Shown here piece by piece: positions 1-10,704 of a DNA stretch of 64,000 bases. Under the pieces are notes generated by a model. It was not told where the DNA came from and made no database searches. It worked only from the letters and a program-made list of their open reading frames with translations. Source of the DNA: Agrobacterium fabrum str. C58. GTDB lineage: Bacteria > Pseudomonadota > Alphaproteobacteria > Rhizobiales > Rhizobiaceae. Position numbers and translations under genes: made by a program. Location: assembly GCF_000092025.1 (NCBI RefSeq), contig NC_003063.2, forward strand, positions 868,001 to 932,000. Reading direction: 5' to 3'. Numbering within the stretch: position 1 is the stretch's first letter; every line of letters starts with the position of its first letter.

Positions 1-234
1 CCAATTGTTGTTATAGACCAGATCGTTCCAGTCCGGGATCTGGTTGTGCACGGGACAGCCCGTCGGGCCGTGACAGTAGGGAATTCCGCAATCCATACAG
101 CGCGCCGCCTGCTTCTGCACCTCGGCATCCGACATCGGAATGGTGAATTCGCGGAAATGGCGGATACGATCCGATGCGGGCTGATACTTGCCCACCTGCC
201 GGTCGATCTCCAGAAAACCTGTAACCTTGCCCAC
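1..234 (-). CDS. gltD: Glutamate synthase small subunit, 5' end (partial)
   Basis: This is the N-terminal 78 codons of the beta subunit of NADPH-dependent glutamate synthase; the rest lies left of the window. The small subunit oxidises NADPH and passes electrons to GltB, which makes glutamate from glutamine and 2-oxoglutarate. The visible part holds the cysteine-rich ferredoxin-like motif ([20 protein letters not shown]) that binds the 4Fe-4S clusters. The start is a GTG preceded by GTGAGGAC, the best Shine-Dalgarno here. It follows gltB and a small ORF on the same strand, so the order is gltB, small ORF, gltD. Family assignment is secure; only the truncation limits it. Confidence 0.93.
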   Translation of the reverse strand, partial: MGKVTGFLEIDRQVGKYQPASDRIRHFREFTIPMSDAEVQKQAARCMDCGIPYCHGPTGCPVHNQIPDWNDLVYNNNW

Positions 235-249
235 GTTTATGTCCTCACA

Positions 250-408
250 TCAAAGCGGAGCGCCTGTCGGGCCCCAGTACCAGTAAGCGAAACCGAAAGC
301 CGCCCCCAGCACGATGAACTCAAATCCGATCTCGCCGCTCGTCCAGGTGACCGCCGTGGGAACGGCGGCCGCTGTTATCAGCGAGACCAGTTGGTGTAGT
401 GTCCTCAC
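250..408 (-). CDS. Small hypothetical membrane protein between gltB and gltD
   Basis: A 52-codon reading frame fills the gap between gltB and gltD. It starts with GTG 8 bases after the gltB stop, with GGAG near the end of gltB as a possible ribosome site, and stops 15 bases before the gltD start. The predicted peptide has a hydrophobic C-terminal half rich in Ala, Phe, Trp and Tyr (about residues 28-45), so one membrane segment is likely. I do not recognise a family. The tight spacing suggests co-translation with glutamate synthase. It could also be a fortuitous frame; the start codon is uncertain. Confidence 0.5.
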   Translation of the reverse strand: MRTLHQLVSLITAAAVPTAVTWTSGEIGFEFIVLGAAFGFAYWYWGPTGAPL

Positions 409-416
409 GCAGCGGA

Positions 417-3400
417 TTACTCCGCCGCCACGCCCATGCGCATGCGCTCCATTTCCTCAAGCGCACGACGGTATTCGACCGGCATGACCTTGCGGAACTT
501 CGGACGGAACTCGCTCCAGCGGTCGAGTATATCCTTGGCGCGTGCAGAGTTGGTGTAGTGGAAGTGATTGGAAATCAGCTGGTAAAGGCGCTCCTCGTCA
601 TGACGCGTCATGTCCTCGGAAACGTCCACACGTCCCTTGTGCATGAGGTCGCCGCCGTGATGGTGGAGCTTCTCCAGCATGTCGTCCTCTTCCGGAACCG
701 GCTCCAACTCGACCATCGCCATGTTGCAACGGGTGGCGAAGTCGCCCTTCTCGTCGAGAACATAAGCCACACCGCCGGACATGCCGGCCGCGAAGTTGCG
801 GCCCGTCTCACCGAGAACGACGACGATGCCGCCGGTCATGTATTCACAACCGTGATCGCCCACGCCTTCGACAACAGCAACAGCACCGGAGTTACGCACT
901 GCAAAGCGCTCGCCCGCCACACCGCGGAAATAGCACTCGCCGGTGATTGCGCCGTAAAGCACGGTGTTGCCGACGATGATAGAGTTTTCCGCAACGATAC
1001 GGGTGTTTTCCGGCGGGCGCACGATGATGCGGCCACCCGAAAGACCCTTCCCGACATAGTCGTTGCCGTCACCCACCAGATCGAAGGTGATGCCGCGGGC
1101 AAGGAACGCACCGAAGGACTGCCCGGCCGTGCCGCGTAGCGTCACATGGATCGTATCGTCCTTCAGACCTTTGTGACCCCAACGCTTGGCAAGCGCGCCC
1201 GAAAGCATGGCACCGGCGGAACGGTCGACGTTCTTGATCGGCACCTCGAACACGACAGGTTCGCGGTTTTCGAGCGACGGCAGAGACTTCTCGATCAGCT
1301 TGCGGTCGAGAATGTCGTCGATCGGATGCTTCTGGCGTTCGGTCCAGAAGGTCGCTTCCTTGGGAGCCTCGACCTTGTGGAAGATGCGGCTGAAATCCAG
1401 CCCCTTCGCCTTCCAGTGCGCCAGCATTTCATCCTTCTCGAGCAGTTCGGAAGCGCCGATGATCTCGTCCAGCCGGGTAACGCCCAGCGAGGCAAGGATT
1501 TCGCGCACTTCTTCGGCGACGAAGAAGAAATAGTTGATGACGTGTTCCGGCGTGCCCTTGAAGCGCTTGCGCAGAACCGGATCCTGCGTCGCAACGCCGA
1601 CGGGACACGTGTTGAGATGGCACTTGCGCATCATGATGCAGCCGGCCGCAATCAGCGGCGCGGTGGCAAAGCCGAATTCATCCGCACCAAGAAGCGCGCC
1701 GATGATGACGTCACGACCGGTCTTCAGGCCGCCATCCACCTGCAGCGCGACGCGCGAACGAAGGCCGTTCAGCACCAGCGTCTGCTGGGTTTCGGCAAGG
1801 CCGATTTCCCAGGGCGAACCGGCGTGCTTGAGCGAGGTGAGCGGCGAAGCGCCCGTACCGCCATCAAAACCGGAAACGGTGATATGGTCCGCGCGTGCCT
1901 TGGCAACGCCGGCCGCAACCGTACCGACGCCGACTTCCGACACCAGCTTTACCGAAACATCGGCTTCCGGATTGACGTTCTTCAGGTCGTAGATCAGCTG
2001 CGCCAGATCTTCGATGGAATAGATATCGTGATGCGGCGGCGGCGAGATGAGGCCGACGCCCGGCGTGGAGTGACGGGTCTTGGCAACGGTCGCATCCACC
2101 TTGTGGCCGGGCAACTGGCCGCCTTCGCCAGGCTTGGCACCCTGCGCGACTTTGATCTGCAACATGTCGGCATTGACTAGATATTCCGTCGTCACACCGA
2201 AACGGCCAGAGGCGATCTGTTTGATGGCAGAGCGTTCCGGGTTCGGCTTGCCGTTCAGCAGCGGCAGATAACGGTCGGATTCTTCGCCGCCTTCACCGGT
2301 GTTGGACTTGCCGCCGATCTGGTTCATGGCGATGGCGAGCGTCGTATGCGCCTCGCGGCTGATCGAGCCGAAGGACATGGCGCCCGTCGAGAACCGCTTG
2401 ACGATGTCTGCCGCGGGTTCGACCTCATCGATAGAAACAGGCTTGCGACCGAGCGCTCCCGCAGACTTGATGTTGAACAGGCCACGAATGGTGTTCATGC
2501 GCAGCGCCGTCTCATTCACCATGCCAGCGAATTCGCGGTAACGGTCCTGGCTGTTGCCACGCACGGCATGTTGCAGCGAGGCAACGGCATCCGGCGTCCA
2601 GGCGTGGCTTTCGCCGCGCATGCGATAGGCATATTCGCCGCCGATATCGAGCGTATTGGCAAGGATCGGATCCTTGCCGAAAGCCGCGGTATGGCGTGTT
2701 ACGGTTTCTTCGGCGATTTCCGTCAGGCCCACACCTTCGATGGAGGTGGCGGTGCCAAAGAAATATTGCTCGACGAATTGCGAAGACAGGCCGATCGCGT
2801 CGAAAATCTGCGCGCCGCAATAGGACTGGTAGGTGGAAATGCCCATCTTGGACATGACCTTCAGGATGCCCTTACCGACCGCCTTGATATAGCGATAGAC
2901 AACTTCATCGTCCGACACTTCCTTCGGGAAGGCGCCGTGCTTGTGCATGTCGAGCAGCGTGTCGAAGGCGAGATAGGGGTTGATCGCCTCAGCACCATAA
3001 CCGGCGAGCAGGCAGAAATGATGGACTTCGCGCGGCTCACCGGTTTCCACGACAAGACCGACCGAGGTGCGCAGACCCTTGCGGATCAGGTGATGATGCA
3101 CGGCGGCCGTCGCCAGAAGTGCCGGGATCGCGATGCGGTCAGGGCCAAGCTGGCGGTCGGACAGAACGATGATGTTGTAGCCGCCGCGAACGGCCGATTC
3201 CGCCCGCTCGCACAGGCGGTCGAGCATCTCGGGCATGCCTTCGGCACCGCGCTCCACATCATAGGTGAAGTCGAGTGTCTTGGTGTCGAACCGGTCTTCG
3301 GTGTGGCCGATGGAGCGGATTTTTTCCAGGTCGCCATTGGTCAGGATCGGCTGGCGCACTTCCAGACGCTTGGCGCGGGCCGCCCCTTCGTGATCGAGAA

Positions 3401-5162
3401 GGTTCGGGCGTGGGCCAATGAACGAGACGAGGCTCATGACAAGTTCTTCGCGGATCGGATCGATCGGCGGGTTGGTGACCTGCGCGAAGTTCTGCTTGAA
3501 ATAGGTGTAAAGTAGCTTCGACTTGTCCGACATGGCCGAAATCGGCGTATCGGTGCCCATCGATCCGATGGCTTCCTGCCCGGTCGTCGCCATCGGCGAC
3601 ATCAGGAGCTTGGTGTCCTCGCTGGTGTAACCGAAGGCCTGCTGACGGTCGAGCAGCGACACGTCGCGGCGCAGCGCGCGCGGCTCCACGGGCTTCAGGT
3701 CCTCAAGAATAAGCTGGGTGCGGTCGAGCCAGGTGCGATAAGGATGCTTGGCGGCAAGCTCGTGCTTCACATCCTCATCGGAAATGATCGCACCCTTTTC
3801 CATATCGATCAGCAGCATCTTGCCCGGCTGCAAACGCCACTTCTTGATGATGCGCTCCTCCGGCACCGGCAGCGTGCCGGCTTCGGACGCCATGATGACG
3901 CGGTCATCATCGGTGACGAGATAACGCGCCGGACGCAGGCCGTTACGGTCGAGCGTCGCGCCGATCTGCTTGCCATCGGTGAAGGCAACGGCGGCGGGGC
4001 CGTCCCAGGGCTCCATCAGCGCAGCATGATATTCGTAAAACGCCTTGCGTTCCGCCGACATGGACAGGTTGCCCGACCAGGCTTCCGGGATCAGCATCAT
4101 CACGGCATGGGCCATGGAATAACCGCCGCGCACGAGGAATTCGAGCGCGTTGTCGAAACAGGCGGTATCCGACTGGCCTTCGTAGGAAATCGGCCAGAGC
4201 TTGGAAATGTCATCGCCAAACAGCGCCGACGAAACCGAAGCCTGACGCGCCGCCATCCAGTTGACGTTGCCGCGCAGCGTGTTGATTTCACCGTTATGGG
4301 CAACCATGCGGTAAGGATGTGCCAGCTTCCAGGACGGGAAGGTATTGGTCGAGAAACGCTGATGCACGAGGGCAACGGCAGATTCGAAACGCGGATCCGC
4401 CAGATCCTTGTAATAGGCGCCAACCTGATAGGCGAGGAACATGCCCTTGTAGACGATGGTCGAAGACGACAGCGAAACCGGGTAGAAATCCTGCGTTTCC
4501 TTACCGCCGCCCTCATCATAGATGCGGTTGGAGAGAACCTTGCGGATCAGGAACAGCTTGCGCTCGAAGTCATGATTGGTCGCGGCATCGCGGCCGGCGC
4601 CGATGAAGACCTGAACATGGTGCGGTTCGGTGGCGGCAATATCCGGCGCCTTCGACAGCGAGGAATTATCGACCGGCACGTCGCGGAAGCCGAGGAACTG
4701 CTGCCCCTCTTCGCCGATGACGTCGACGATGACCTTCTTGTAATGCTCGATGCGGGAAGGATCGCGTGGCATGAAGATGTGGCCGACCGCGTATTCGCCG
4801 GCCTTCGGCAACGTCACACCCTGTAGCGCCATTTCCTCGCGGAAGAAACGGTCGGGAATCTGCACGAGAATGCCAGCACCATCGCCCATCAGCGGGTCAG
4901 CGCCAACCGCGCCACGATGCGTGAGGTTCTCGAGGATGAACAGGCCGTCACTGACGATCTGGTGCGACTTGACGCCCTTCATATGGGCGACGAAGCCAAC
5001 GCCGCAGGCGTCATGTTCATTGGCGGGATTGTAAAGACCCTGCCTTTCCGGCAAGCCGCCCGCGAAACGCGCTTTCGCAGAAACGGGTGCGGCCGCAGCC
5101 GCGGTGGGACAGTCTGTGGTCAGGGTTGCAGCGGCGATCTCTGCCTGCGGCTTGTGCGTCAT
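417..5162 (-). CDS. gltB: Glutamate synthase [NADPH] large subunit
   Basis: The 1581-residue alpha subunit of glutamate synthase is the main ammonium-assimilating partner of glutamine synthetase. It has an N-terminal class II glutaminase whose nucleophile is Cys53 (DACGVGF) after a 52-residue propeptide. A central domain and an FMN-binding synthase domain follow (GEGGE and [11 protein letters not shown] motifs). The 3Fe-4S cluster cysteines are C1175, C1181 and C1186. A C-terminal GXGXG beta-helix ends the protein. Length fits the family (about 1500-1580). The ATG is preceded by GCAGGAGGGA, a strong ribosome site. It is first in a gltB-small ORF-gltD unit and diverges from the threonine aldolase gene. 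Nothing suggests damage. Confidence 0.97.
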   Translation of the reverse strand: MTHKPQAEIAAATLTTDCPTAAAAAPVSAKARFAGGLPERQGLYNPANEHDACGVGFVAHMKGVKSHQIVSDGLFILENLTHRGAVGADPLMGDGAGILVQIPDRFFREEMALQGVTLPKAGEYAVGHIFMPRDPSRIEHYKKVIVDVIGEEGQQFLGFRDVPVDNSSLSKAPDIAATEPHHVQVFIGAGRDAATNHDFERKLFLIRKVLSNRIYDEGGGKETQDFYPVSLSSSTIVYKGMFLAYQVGAYYKDLADPRFESAVALVHQRFSTNTFPSWKLAHPYRMVAHNGEINTLRGNVNWMAARQASVSSALFGDDISKLWPISYEGQSDTACFDNALEFLVRGGYSMAHAVMMLIPEAWSGNLSMSAERKAFYEYHAALMEPWDGPAAVAFTDGKQIGATLDRNGLRPARYLVTDDDRVIMASEAGTLPVPEERIIKKWRLQPGKMLLIDMEKGAIISDEDVKHELAAKHPYRTWLDRTQLILEDLKPVEPRALRRDVSLLDRQQAFGYTSEDTKLLMSPMATTGQEAIGSMGTDTPISAMSDKSKLLYTYFKQNFAQVTNPPIDPIREELVMSLVSFIGPRPNLLDHEGAARAKRLEVRQPILTNGDLEKIRSIGHTEDRFDTKTLDFTYDVERGAEGMPEMLDRLCERAESAVRGGYNIIVLSDRQLGPDRIAIPALLATAAVHHHLIRKGLRTSVGLVVETGEPREVHHFCLLAGYGAEAINPYLAFDTLLDMHKHGAFPKEVSDDEVVYRYIKAVGKGILKVMSKMGISTYQSYCGAQIFDAIGLSSQFVEQYFFGTATSIEGVGLTEIAEETVTRHTAAFGKDPILANTLDIGGEYAYRMRGESHAWTPDAVASLQHAVRGNSQDRYREFAGMVNETALRMNTIRGLFNIKSAGALGRKPVSIDEVEPAADIVKRFSTGAMSFGSISREAHTTLAIAMNQIGGKSNTGEGGEESDRYLPLLNGKPNPERSAIKQIASGRFGVTTEYLVNADMLQIKVAQGAKPGEGGQLPGHKVDATVAKTRHSTPGVGLISPPPHHDIYSIEDLAQLIYDLKNVNPEADVSVKLVSEVGVGTVAAGVAKARADHITVSGFDGGTGASPLTSLKHAGSPWEIGLAETQQTLVLNGLRSRVALQVDGGLKTGRDVIIGALLGADEFGFATAPLIAAGCIMMRKCHLNTCPVGVATQDPVLRKRFKGTPEHVINYFFFVAEEVREILASLGVTRLDEIIGASELLEKDEMLAHWKAKGLDFSRIFHKVEAPKEATFWTERQKHPIDDILDRKLIEKSLPSLENREPVVFEVPIKNVDRSAGAMLSGALAKRWGHKGLKDDTIHVTLRGTAGQSFGAFLARGITFDLVGDGNDYVGKGLSGGRIIVRPPENTRIVAENSIIVGNTVLYGAITGECYFRGVAGERFAVRNSGAVAVVEGVGDHGCEYMTGGIVVVLGETGRNFAAGMSGGVAYVLDEKGDFATRCNMAMVELEPVPEEDDMLEKLHHHGGDLMHKGRVDVSEDMTRHDEERLYQLISNHFHYTNSARAKDILDRWSEFRPKFRKVMPVEYRRALEEMERMRMGVAAE

Positions 5163-5533
5163 GTTTGTCCCTCCTGCAAAATTACTTGCATGGTTTCATG
5201 CGAAGATCCGGCTCGATACAAATTTCCGCTTCCCGCGAAATCCACATTCAGGCCGGCTGGATCAAATTTAGGACAGCAAGACTGTCTCAATTCCTGCTGA
5301 TTTTGGCAGAAACGGCTGAATTTAGCAAGGGTCCGAATCCAATTAGTGAACACCCCGATTTGCAGCGAAGTTTCGATACTGACCTATTGTAAGAAACTTT
5401 CTTGTCGAAAGAGCCACTGCGCCATTGCTTTCATTGCCCGATTTGCCAATCGCAATCTTAGGTTCTAGAACTTTCTCCGTCATAGCTTCACGCAGCCCAA
5501 CACAGACCCTCAGCTATCGGAAAGCCTTCAGAG
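5163..5533. promoter_or_regulatory. Divergent intergenic region between gltB and the threonine aldolase gene
   Basis: These 371 bases must hold the promoters of both divergent genes. They are noticeably more AT-rich than the flanking genes. An imperfect inverted pair GACAG/CTGTC lies near 5273-5287. I could not pick a convincing -35/-10 pair or a sigma-54 (TGGCAC-N5-TTGCA) promoter for gltB, and I see no RNA element. Confidence 0.4.
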
Positions 5534-6586
5534 ATGTTTTTTGCTTCAGACAATTGGGCTGGCGCCCATCCGGCCGTCAATGAACGGCTGTCGCGGGAAT
5601 CCACGCGTTTTGCCGCCGCTTACGGCACCAGCGAACTCGATCTCTCCATCGAAAAACGCTTCAACGAAATCTTCGAACGCGAAGTCGCGGTTTTTTTTGT
5701 CGCCACCGGCACGGCGGCCAATTCGCTTTCGCTGGCCAGCATCGCCCGTCCCGGCGGCCTGACCTTCTGTCATTCGGAAGCGCATGTGATCGAGGACGAA
5801 TGTGGCGCGCCGGATTTCTTTTCAGGCATGCGCATGGTCGCCGTCGAGGGGCCTGATGGCAAGATGCTGCCGGAGAACCTCATCGAGCGCATTGCGCGCT
5901 ATCCGCAGGATGCCGTGCACCATGGGCGCGCCGCAGCCATTACCATGACGCAGGCGACTGAAGCCGGCACCGTCTATACGCTTGATGAAATCGACGCTAT
6001 ATCCAAAATCGCCAAGGAAAACGGCCTGCCGTTGCATATGGATGGCGCGCGGTTTGCCAATGCACTTGCCGCACTCGGCACGACGCCGGCTGAAATGACC
6101 TGGAAACGCGGCGTCGATGTCCTGTCTTTCGGCGGCACGAAAAACGGCTGCTGGTGCGCGGAAGCGATCGTGTTTTTCGATCCTTCGCTTGCCCGGGACT
6201 TCTCCTTCCTGCGCAAGCGTACCGCCCAGCTTTTTTCGAAATCGCGTTTCATCGCCGCGCAATTCGAAGCCTACCTGCAGGACGACCTGTGGCTCGGTCT
6301 CGCCGGCCACGCCAATGCCATGGCCAACCGGCTGCGCGCCGGTTTCGGCTCACTGAACAGCGCCCGCCTGGCATGGCCGACACAGGCCAACGAGGTTTTC
6401 GCCATTCTGCCCAAGGCAGCCGCTGAAGCGGCGACGCAAAAAGGCGCGAAGTTCTATGACTGGCTGGAGCCGCGCGACATGCCGGAAAATGTCGGCAAGG
6501 ACGAAGTACTGATCCGCATGGTCACGAGCTTTGCGACGACCGAAGCTGATGTGGACGAATTCCTGTCGATCTGCGCTGCCGTCTGA
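5534..6586 (+). CDS. ltaE: Low-specificity L-threonine aldolase
   Basis: This 350-residue PLP enzyme of fold type I cleaves L-threonine or L-allo-threonine to glycine and acetaldehyde in the cytoplasm. The PLP lysine is K203 in SFGGTKNG. The LHMDGARFANA stretch carries the aspartate that contacts the PLP pyridine nitrogen, and the N-terminal FASDNWAG matches the family's usual start. Length is normal (about 340-350). A GGAAAG precedes the ATG by 9 bases. It is monocistronic, divergent from gltB, and ends at a stem-loop shared with kdpE. The exact stereospecificity cannot be read from sequence. Confidence 0.9.
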   Translation: MFFASDNWAGAHPAVNERLSRESTRFAAAYGTSELDLSIEKRFNEIFEREVAVFFVATGTAANSLSLASIARPGGLTFCHSEAHVIEDECGAPDFFSGMRMVAVEGPDGKMLPENLIERIARYPQDAVHHGRAAAITMTQATEAGTVYTLDEIDAISKIAKENGLPLHMDGARFANALAALGTTPAEMTWKRGVDVLSFGGTKNGCWCAEAIVFFDPSLARDFSFLRKRTAQLFSKSRFIAAQFEAYLQDDLWLGLAGHANAMANRLRAGFGSLNSARLAWPTQANEVFAILPKAAAEAATQKGAKFYDWLEPRDMPENVGKDEVLIRMVTSFATTEADVDEFLSICAAV

Positions 6587-6595
6587 CAACGATCG

Positions 6596-6620
6596 GAGGG
6601 CGTCGCCTTGCGGCGCCCTC
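6596..6620. terminator. Bidirectional stem-loop between ltaE and kdpE
   Basis: GAGGGCGTCG and CGGCGCCCTC form a 10-bp stem (one G-U pair) around a CCTTG loop, exactly between two convergent genes. The right arm overlaps the kdpE stop codon. There is no T-tract, so it may act as an mRNA end stabiliser rather than a strong intrinsic terminator. Confidence 0.55.
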
Positions 6621-7308
6621 AAACCTCCTGCAGGCGGTAACCCACCCCGGTTTCCGTCAGGATATAACGCGGCTGGTCCGGGAGTTTTTCGATCTTCTGG
6701 CGCAGCTGGCGCACATAGACCCTCAGATATTGCACGTCGGTCAGTTCGTCCCAGACATGTTCCAGCAGGAAACGGTGTGTGAGTACCTTGCCGGCATGCT
6801 GCACCAGAACCCGCAGAATATCATATTCCTTCGGCGAGAGCTTCACCTCCCGATCCTCCACCTTCACGATGCGCCGGACGAGATCGACCGAAAGATCGCC
6901 GGTCTGGAAGACTGGCTTCTCGCCCTGTGTTTGAAGGCGATGGCGGAGCGCCACACGGATGCGGGCGACAAGCTCGTTCATGCCGAACGGCTTGCTGATA
7001 TAATCATCCGCCCCCAGTTCCAGCGCCCTGACGATACCGGCCTCATCCGTGCGGCTGGAGAGGATGATGACCGGCAACGCCAGACCGTCGCTGCGCCACT
7101 TCTCAAGAAGATCATGTCCCGACACATCCGGGAGCCCGAGATCAAGCACAACAAGATCCGGCTTGTCTTCCCGGACCAGTTCCATCGCCACTTTCGCATT
7201 CATCGCCTCGCTCACCGCATATCCCTGGGTCGACAGGCCCACCCGCAGGAGCTTGCGGATCGGCGGCTCGTCATCGACGATCAGAATACGAACGGCGGAA
7301 TTGGTCAT
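6619..7308 (-). CDS. kdpE: KDP operon response regulator KdpE
   Basis: This 229-residue OmpR-family regulator turns on kdpFABC when KdpD phosphorylates it at low potassium or under osmotic stress. The receiver domain (1-120) has the acidic pair D12/D13, the phospho-acceptor D56 (LVVLDLGLP) and the conserved lysine in SKPF. The winged-helix DNA-binding domain occupies about 130-229 (LSPKEYDILRVLVQHAGKVL). It is the last gene of the operon, 60 bases after kdpD. Its likely target is the tandem repeat upstream of the operon at 15196-15215. Confidence 0.95.
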   Translation of the reverse strand: MTNSAVRILIVDDEPPIRKLLRVGLSTQGYAVSEAMNAKVAMELVREDKPDLVVLDLGLPDVSGHDLLEKWRSDGLALPVIILSSRTDEAGIVRALELGADDYISKPFGMNELVARIRVALRHRLQTQGEKPVFQTGDLSVDLVRRIVKVEDREVKLSPKEYDILRVLVQHAGKVLTHRFLLEHVWDELTDVQYLRVYVRQLRQKIEKLPDQPRYILTETGVGYRLQEV

Positions 7309-7368
7309 TCCCGATCTCCTTCAGCGGCACGGCTCAATGCGTAACCCTCTCTCGCCGGCAATAGCGCC

Positions 7369-10071
7369 TTAATCATGATCCAGCACCGGGGTATCGACGG
7401 CGACGGGCAGGCCTATGGTAAATTGCGCTCCGCCGCGATCCGCTCTGTTTTCCGCGCGGATCGAGCCACCCATCGCCTCGATGAACCCCTTGCAGATGGA
7501 AAGACCGAGCCCCGTTCCCGCCTGCACATGGTCAACCTTGCGCACCCGGTAAAAACTGTCGAAGACCCGCTCAAGATCATCGGGCGGAATGCCCGGTCCC
7601 TCATCGGCGACCGAGAGGAAGATATTCTTTCCCTGCCGCCAGCCGCGTATCGCAATGGTCGTATGTTCGGGAGCGTATTTGGCCGCATTGTCGATCAGGT
7701 TGAACAGCACCTGTTCGAAAAGCACGGGATCGACCTTCAGCATCGGCAGGTCGGAGGGGATATCGAGAACGACCTCATGCCGGACAACGATCTTCGCGGC
7801 GCGCGACAGCGCCGTTCCGACCATGTCGCCGAGGAAATGCAGCCCGTAATTCGGCTCCATCGCGCCCGACCCGATCCTCGTCATATCGAGAAGATTGGAG
7901 ATGAAACGGTTCAGCCGTTCGGATTCCTCCACGATCGTCGACAGCAGTTCGGCGCGCGCATCAGGTGGAATGTCATCGGCGAAATCCTTGAGCGTTCCGG
8001 CCGAGCCCAGAATGGCGGCAAGCGGGGTTTTAAGATCGTGGGAAATGGAGGTCAGAAGTGCCGTGCGCAGCCGGTCCGTTTCGGCCGCCAGCCTTGCTCT
8101 ATCCACATCCGAGGCAAGCTGGATACGTTCGACCGCCAGCGCGGCCTGGTCGGCCAACGCATCAAAAAGCCGCTGCTGTTCCGGCGTCAAAAGCGGTCCG
8201 CTTCGGTCGTCATCCAGGCCCACCACACCCACCGCACCGCTGCCGGTGCGAAGCGGGAGATAAAGCCTTTTGGCACCCGGCAAAGTATCCGCGCCACGAC
8301 CTGCCGCCTTGTTATGTTCCCATGCCCATTGTGCGGCGGCGATATCGGCATCCACCAATGTGTCGTCGGGCGGATAACCCGCCTTGACGGCGATGGCGCC
8401 GTTTTCCGGCATGAGCAGGACGACCCTCACCTTCAGCATTGACGCCATCTGATATGCAGCTGCCCACAACACATCATCGAGCGTTCCCGTGCCAGCCAGC
8501 TTTTTCGAAAACAGATAGAGGTCTTCAGTCGTGCGTGCCCTCGAGCGTGCGGAGGCCGCCTGCCGCTGCACCGCGACCGTGAGATTGGAAGCGACCAGCG
8601 CGACGCCGAAGTAGAACAGCAGGGCGACAAGGCTGTCCGGAGAACTGACCGTCAGCGTATAACGCGGCTCCAGAAAGAAGAAATTGAACGCAAGGGCGCC
8701 GAGCAAGGATGCATAAAGCGCCGGTCCGAGCCCCCCGCGCACGGCGGCAGCCAGAACGGCCATCAGGAAGACGAGCGCAAGATTTTGAACGTCGAGCGTC
8801 TGATCGAGTACGATCCCGACGATGATCGCCAACCCGACGAACAAAGTGCTGTTGAGATAGGACCGGAAGGACTGTGGGGATCGTGCCGGTGCGAGCTTCA
8901 CGGCCTGACCCGGCTTTTCCTCGTTCTTGTCGCCGGAAATGACGTGCACGCTGATATCGCCGGCGTGATCGATCAGATCATGGGTCAGCGAGCGCTGAAA
9001 AATCCGCTGCCACCAGGATTTTCGCGGGCGCCCGATGATGATGTGGGTGAAATTATTGGCATTGGCGTAAGCGATGATTTCGCGTGTGAGGTCAAGCGCT
9101 GGCAGGGTTACCGTTTCGCCGCCAAGCTGCTGGGCAAGCCGCATGGTGCCCGCCAGCCGGTCCTTCTCCGCCTCTGATAATTGCTGCGAACGCGGCGTGT
9201 CGAGATGCAGCGCCGTCCACGGCGCGCGCAGTCGGTCCGCCTGCCTTCGGGCATAACGCACAAGACCCGGCCCGTTACGGCCGTGGTCGAGGCAGACCAG
9301 AACCCGGTCCCCCGCCGCCCACGGGCCGGAAATGGCATGGGACTGCATGTGGTTGAGCAATTGCTCGTCCACCCGCTGCGCCGTGCGTCGCAGTGCGAGT
9401 TCGCGCAGCGCTGTCAGGTTGCCCCGGGAGAAATAATTCTCGATGGCGCGCCGGGCGGTACGCGGCAGGTAGACCTTGCCGTCCTGCAGCCGCTTGATCA
9501 GATCATCGGGGGTGATATCGATGATTTCGACGTCGTCGGCGCGGTCGATGATGCTGTCCGGCACCGTTTCGCGCACGCGGATACGGGTGATCTGAGCCAC
9601 CACATCATTCAGGCTTTCGACATGCTGGATGTTGAGCGTCGTATAGACATTGATGCCCTGCGCGAGGATTTCCTGAACATCCATATAGCGCTTGGGGTGG
9701 CGGCTGCCGGCGGCATTGGTGTGGGCGAGTTCATCGACCAGAACCAGAGCGGGGCGACGGGCGAGGATGGCATCGATATCCATCTCCTCCAGTACCTGAC
9801 CGCGATAATCGATGCGCTTGCGCGGGACCACGCTCAACCCTTCGACCAGCGCCTCGGTTTCCCGGCGGCCGTGGGTTTCCACGACACCGATAACGGTATC
9901 GACGCCATCCGCGAGCTTCGCCCGGCCGGACATCAGCATCTCATAGGTCTTGCCGACGCCGGGTGCGGCGCCCAGAAAAATCTTCAGCCGGCCTCTTGCC
10001 TCGCGCTGGGCATTTTCCAGCAGCGCATCGGGCGACGGTCGGCTTGGCATATCGCTGATATCGTCAGGCAT
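7369..10071 (-). CDS. kdpD: Osmosensitive K+ channel sensor histidine kinase KdpD
   Basis: This 900-residue membrane sensor kinase has the full KdpD architecture. The N-terminal KdpD domain has a Walker A at residues 34-42 (GAAPGVGKT) and LVLVDELAH as Walker B. A universal-stress-like domain is at about 250-375. Four close membrane segments lie at about 400-500, followed by a GAF domain. HisKA has the phosphorylated H678 (SISHDLKTPL), and the HATPase has DEGPGIP and GTGLGLSI. It signals to KdpE. It starts 54 bases after the kdpC stop, with a 12-bp hairpin in between that may lower its expression relative to kdpABC. Length is typical (about 890-905). Confidence 0.96.
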   Translation of the reverse strand: MPDDISDMPSRPSPDALLENAQREARGRLKIFLGAAPGVGKTYEMLMSGRAKLADGVDTVIGVVETHGRRETEALVEGLSVVPRKRIDYRGQVLEEMDIDAILARRPALVLVDELAHTNAAGSRHPKRYMDVQEILAQGINVYTTLNIQHVESLNDVVAQITRIRVRETVPDSIIDRADDVEIIDITPDDLIKRLQDGKVYLPRTARRAIENYFSRGNLTALRELALRRTAQRVDEQLLNHMQSHAISGPWAAGDRVLVCLDHGRNGPGLVRYARRQADRLRAPWTALHLDTPRSQQLSEAEKDRLAGTMRLAQQLGGETVTLPALDLTREIIAYANANNFTHIIIGRPRKSWWQRIFQRSLTHDLIDHAGDISVHVISGDKNEEKPGQAVKLAPARSPQSFRSYLNSTLFVGLAIIVGIVLDQTLDVQNLALVFLMAVLAAAVRGGLGPALYASLLGALAFNFFFLEPRYTLTVSSPDSLVALLFYFGVALVASNLTVAVQRQAASARSRARTTEDLYLFSKKLAGTGTLDDVLWAAAYQMASMLKVRVVLLMPENGAIAVKAGYPPDDTLVDADIAAAQWAWEHNKAAGRGADTLPGAKRLYLPLRTGSGAVGVVGLDDDRSGPLLTPEQQRLFDALADQAALAVERIQLASDVDRARLAAETDRLRTALLTSISHDLKTPLAAILGSAGTLKDFADDIPPDARAELLSTIVEESERLNRFISNLLDMTRIGSGAMEPNYGLHFLGDMVGTALSRAAKIVVRHEVVLDIPSDLPMLKVDPVLFEQVLFNLIDNAAKYAPEHTTIAIRGWRQGKNIFLSVADEGPGIPPDDLERVFDSFYRVRKVDHVQAGTGLGLSICKGFIEAMGGSIRAENRADRGGAQFTIGLPVAVDTPVLDHD

Positions 10072-10089
10072 TTAACCACCAGTGGTCGA

Positions 10090-10117
10090 GGCTATGGCTT
10101 CCGAAGAAGCCATAGCC
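10090..10117. other. Perfect hairpin between kdpC and kdpD
   Basis: GGCTATGGCTTC and GAAGCCATAGCC form a perfect 12-bp stem closed by CGAA, in the 54-base gap between kdpC and kdpD. It has no T-tract on the transcribed (minus) strand. A plausible role is partial termination or an mRNA processing/stability point separating the pump genes from the regulators. Confidence 0.5.
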
Positions 10118-10125
10118 ATTTCAGT

Positions 10126-10692
10126 TTATGAGCCGGCTGCGTCAAGTGCCATGTTGAGCGCCAGTATATTTACAACGGGCTCGCCCATGAAACCCAGTTC
10201 CGGCGCTTCGACATGACGGTCGACGAGGGCGCGCAGCGCGGTTTCATCCATGCCCCTTGCTTTGGCGACGCGCGGCACCTGGAAATAGGCAGCCTCGGGC
10301 GAGACATGCGGATCAAGACCGCTGCCCGACGCCGTCACCAGATCTGCCGGAACTTCCGCCGCCGGGTTTTCGGCCTTTGCGGCCTCATAATCCGTCTTCA
10401 CCCGGTCTATGAGCTTGGCGCTCGTCGGGCCGAGATTGGATCCGGACGAGGAGGCGGCGTTATATCCGTCGCCAGCTGCGGAGGGGCGCCCGTGAAAATA
10501 GGTCTCGCCGGTGAAGGCCTGACCGATCAATTGCGAGCCGACCACCTTGCCGTCCTTCTCGATCATGCTGCCATTGGCCTGAACGGGAAAGAGCGCCTGC
10601 GCCAGACCCGTCATGCCCAGCGGGTAGGCAAGGCCGGTAATGGCCGTGGTGGCGAGGATCAGCACCAGTGCGGGACGAAACTGTCTAAACAT
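10126..10692 (-). CDS. kdpC: K+-transporting ATPase subunit KdpC
   Basis: KdpC (188 residues) is the small single-span subunit that stabilises the KdpFABC complex and promotes nucleotide binding by KdpB. One N-terminal membrane segment (about 8-28, [20 protein letters not shown]) is followed by an extracytoplasmic domain with the family's [14 protein letters not shown] and [13 protein letters not shown] motifs. Length is normal (about 190). It starts 12 bases after the kdpB stop and is clearly co-transcribed. Confidence 0.95.
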   Translation of the reverse strand: MFRQFRPALVLILATTAITGLAYPLGMTGLAQALFPVQANGSMIEKDGKVVGSQLIGQAFTGETYFHGRPSAAGDGYNAASSSGSNLGPTSAKLIDRVKTDYEAAKAENPAAEVPADLVTASGSGLDPHVSPEAAYFQVPRVAKARGMDETALRALVDRHVEAPELGFMGEPVVNILALNMALDAAGS

Positions 10693-10704
10693 TGTCTTTA
10701 CTCC

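Noticed and set aside
3744-4826. A 360-codon frame antisense to gltB
   Set aside because: Antisense to a highly conserved enzyme; composition is that of a shadow frame.
5163-5533. Sigma-54 promoter for gltB
   Set aside because: I looked for TGGCAC-N5-TTGCA on the minus strand and found no acceptable match.
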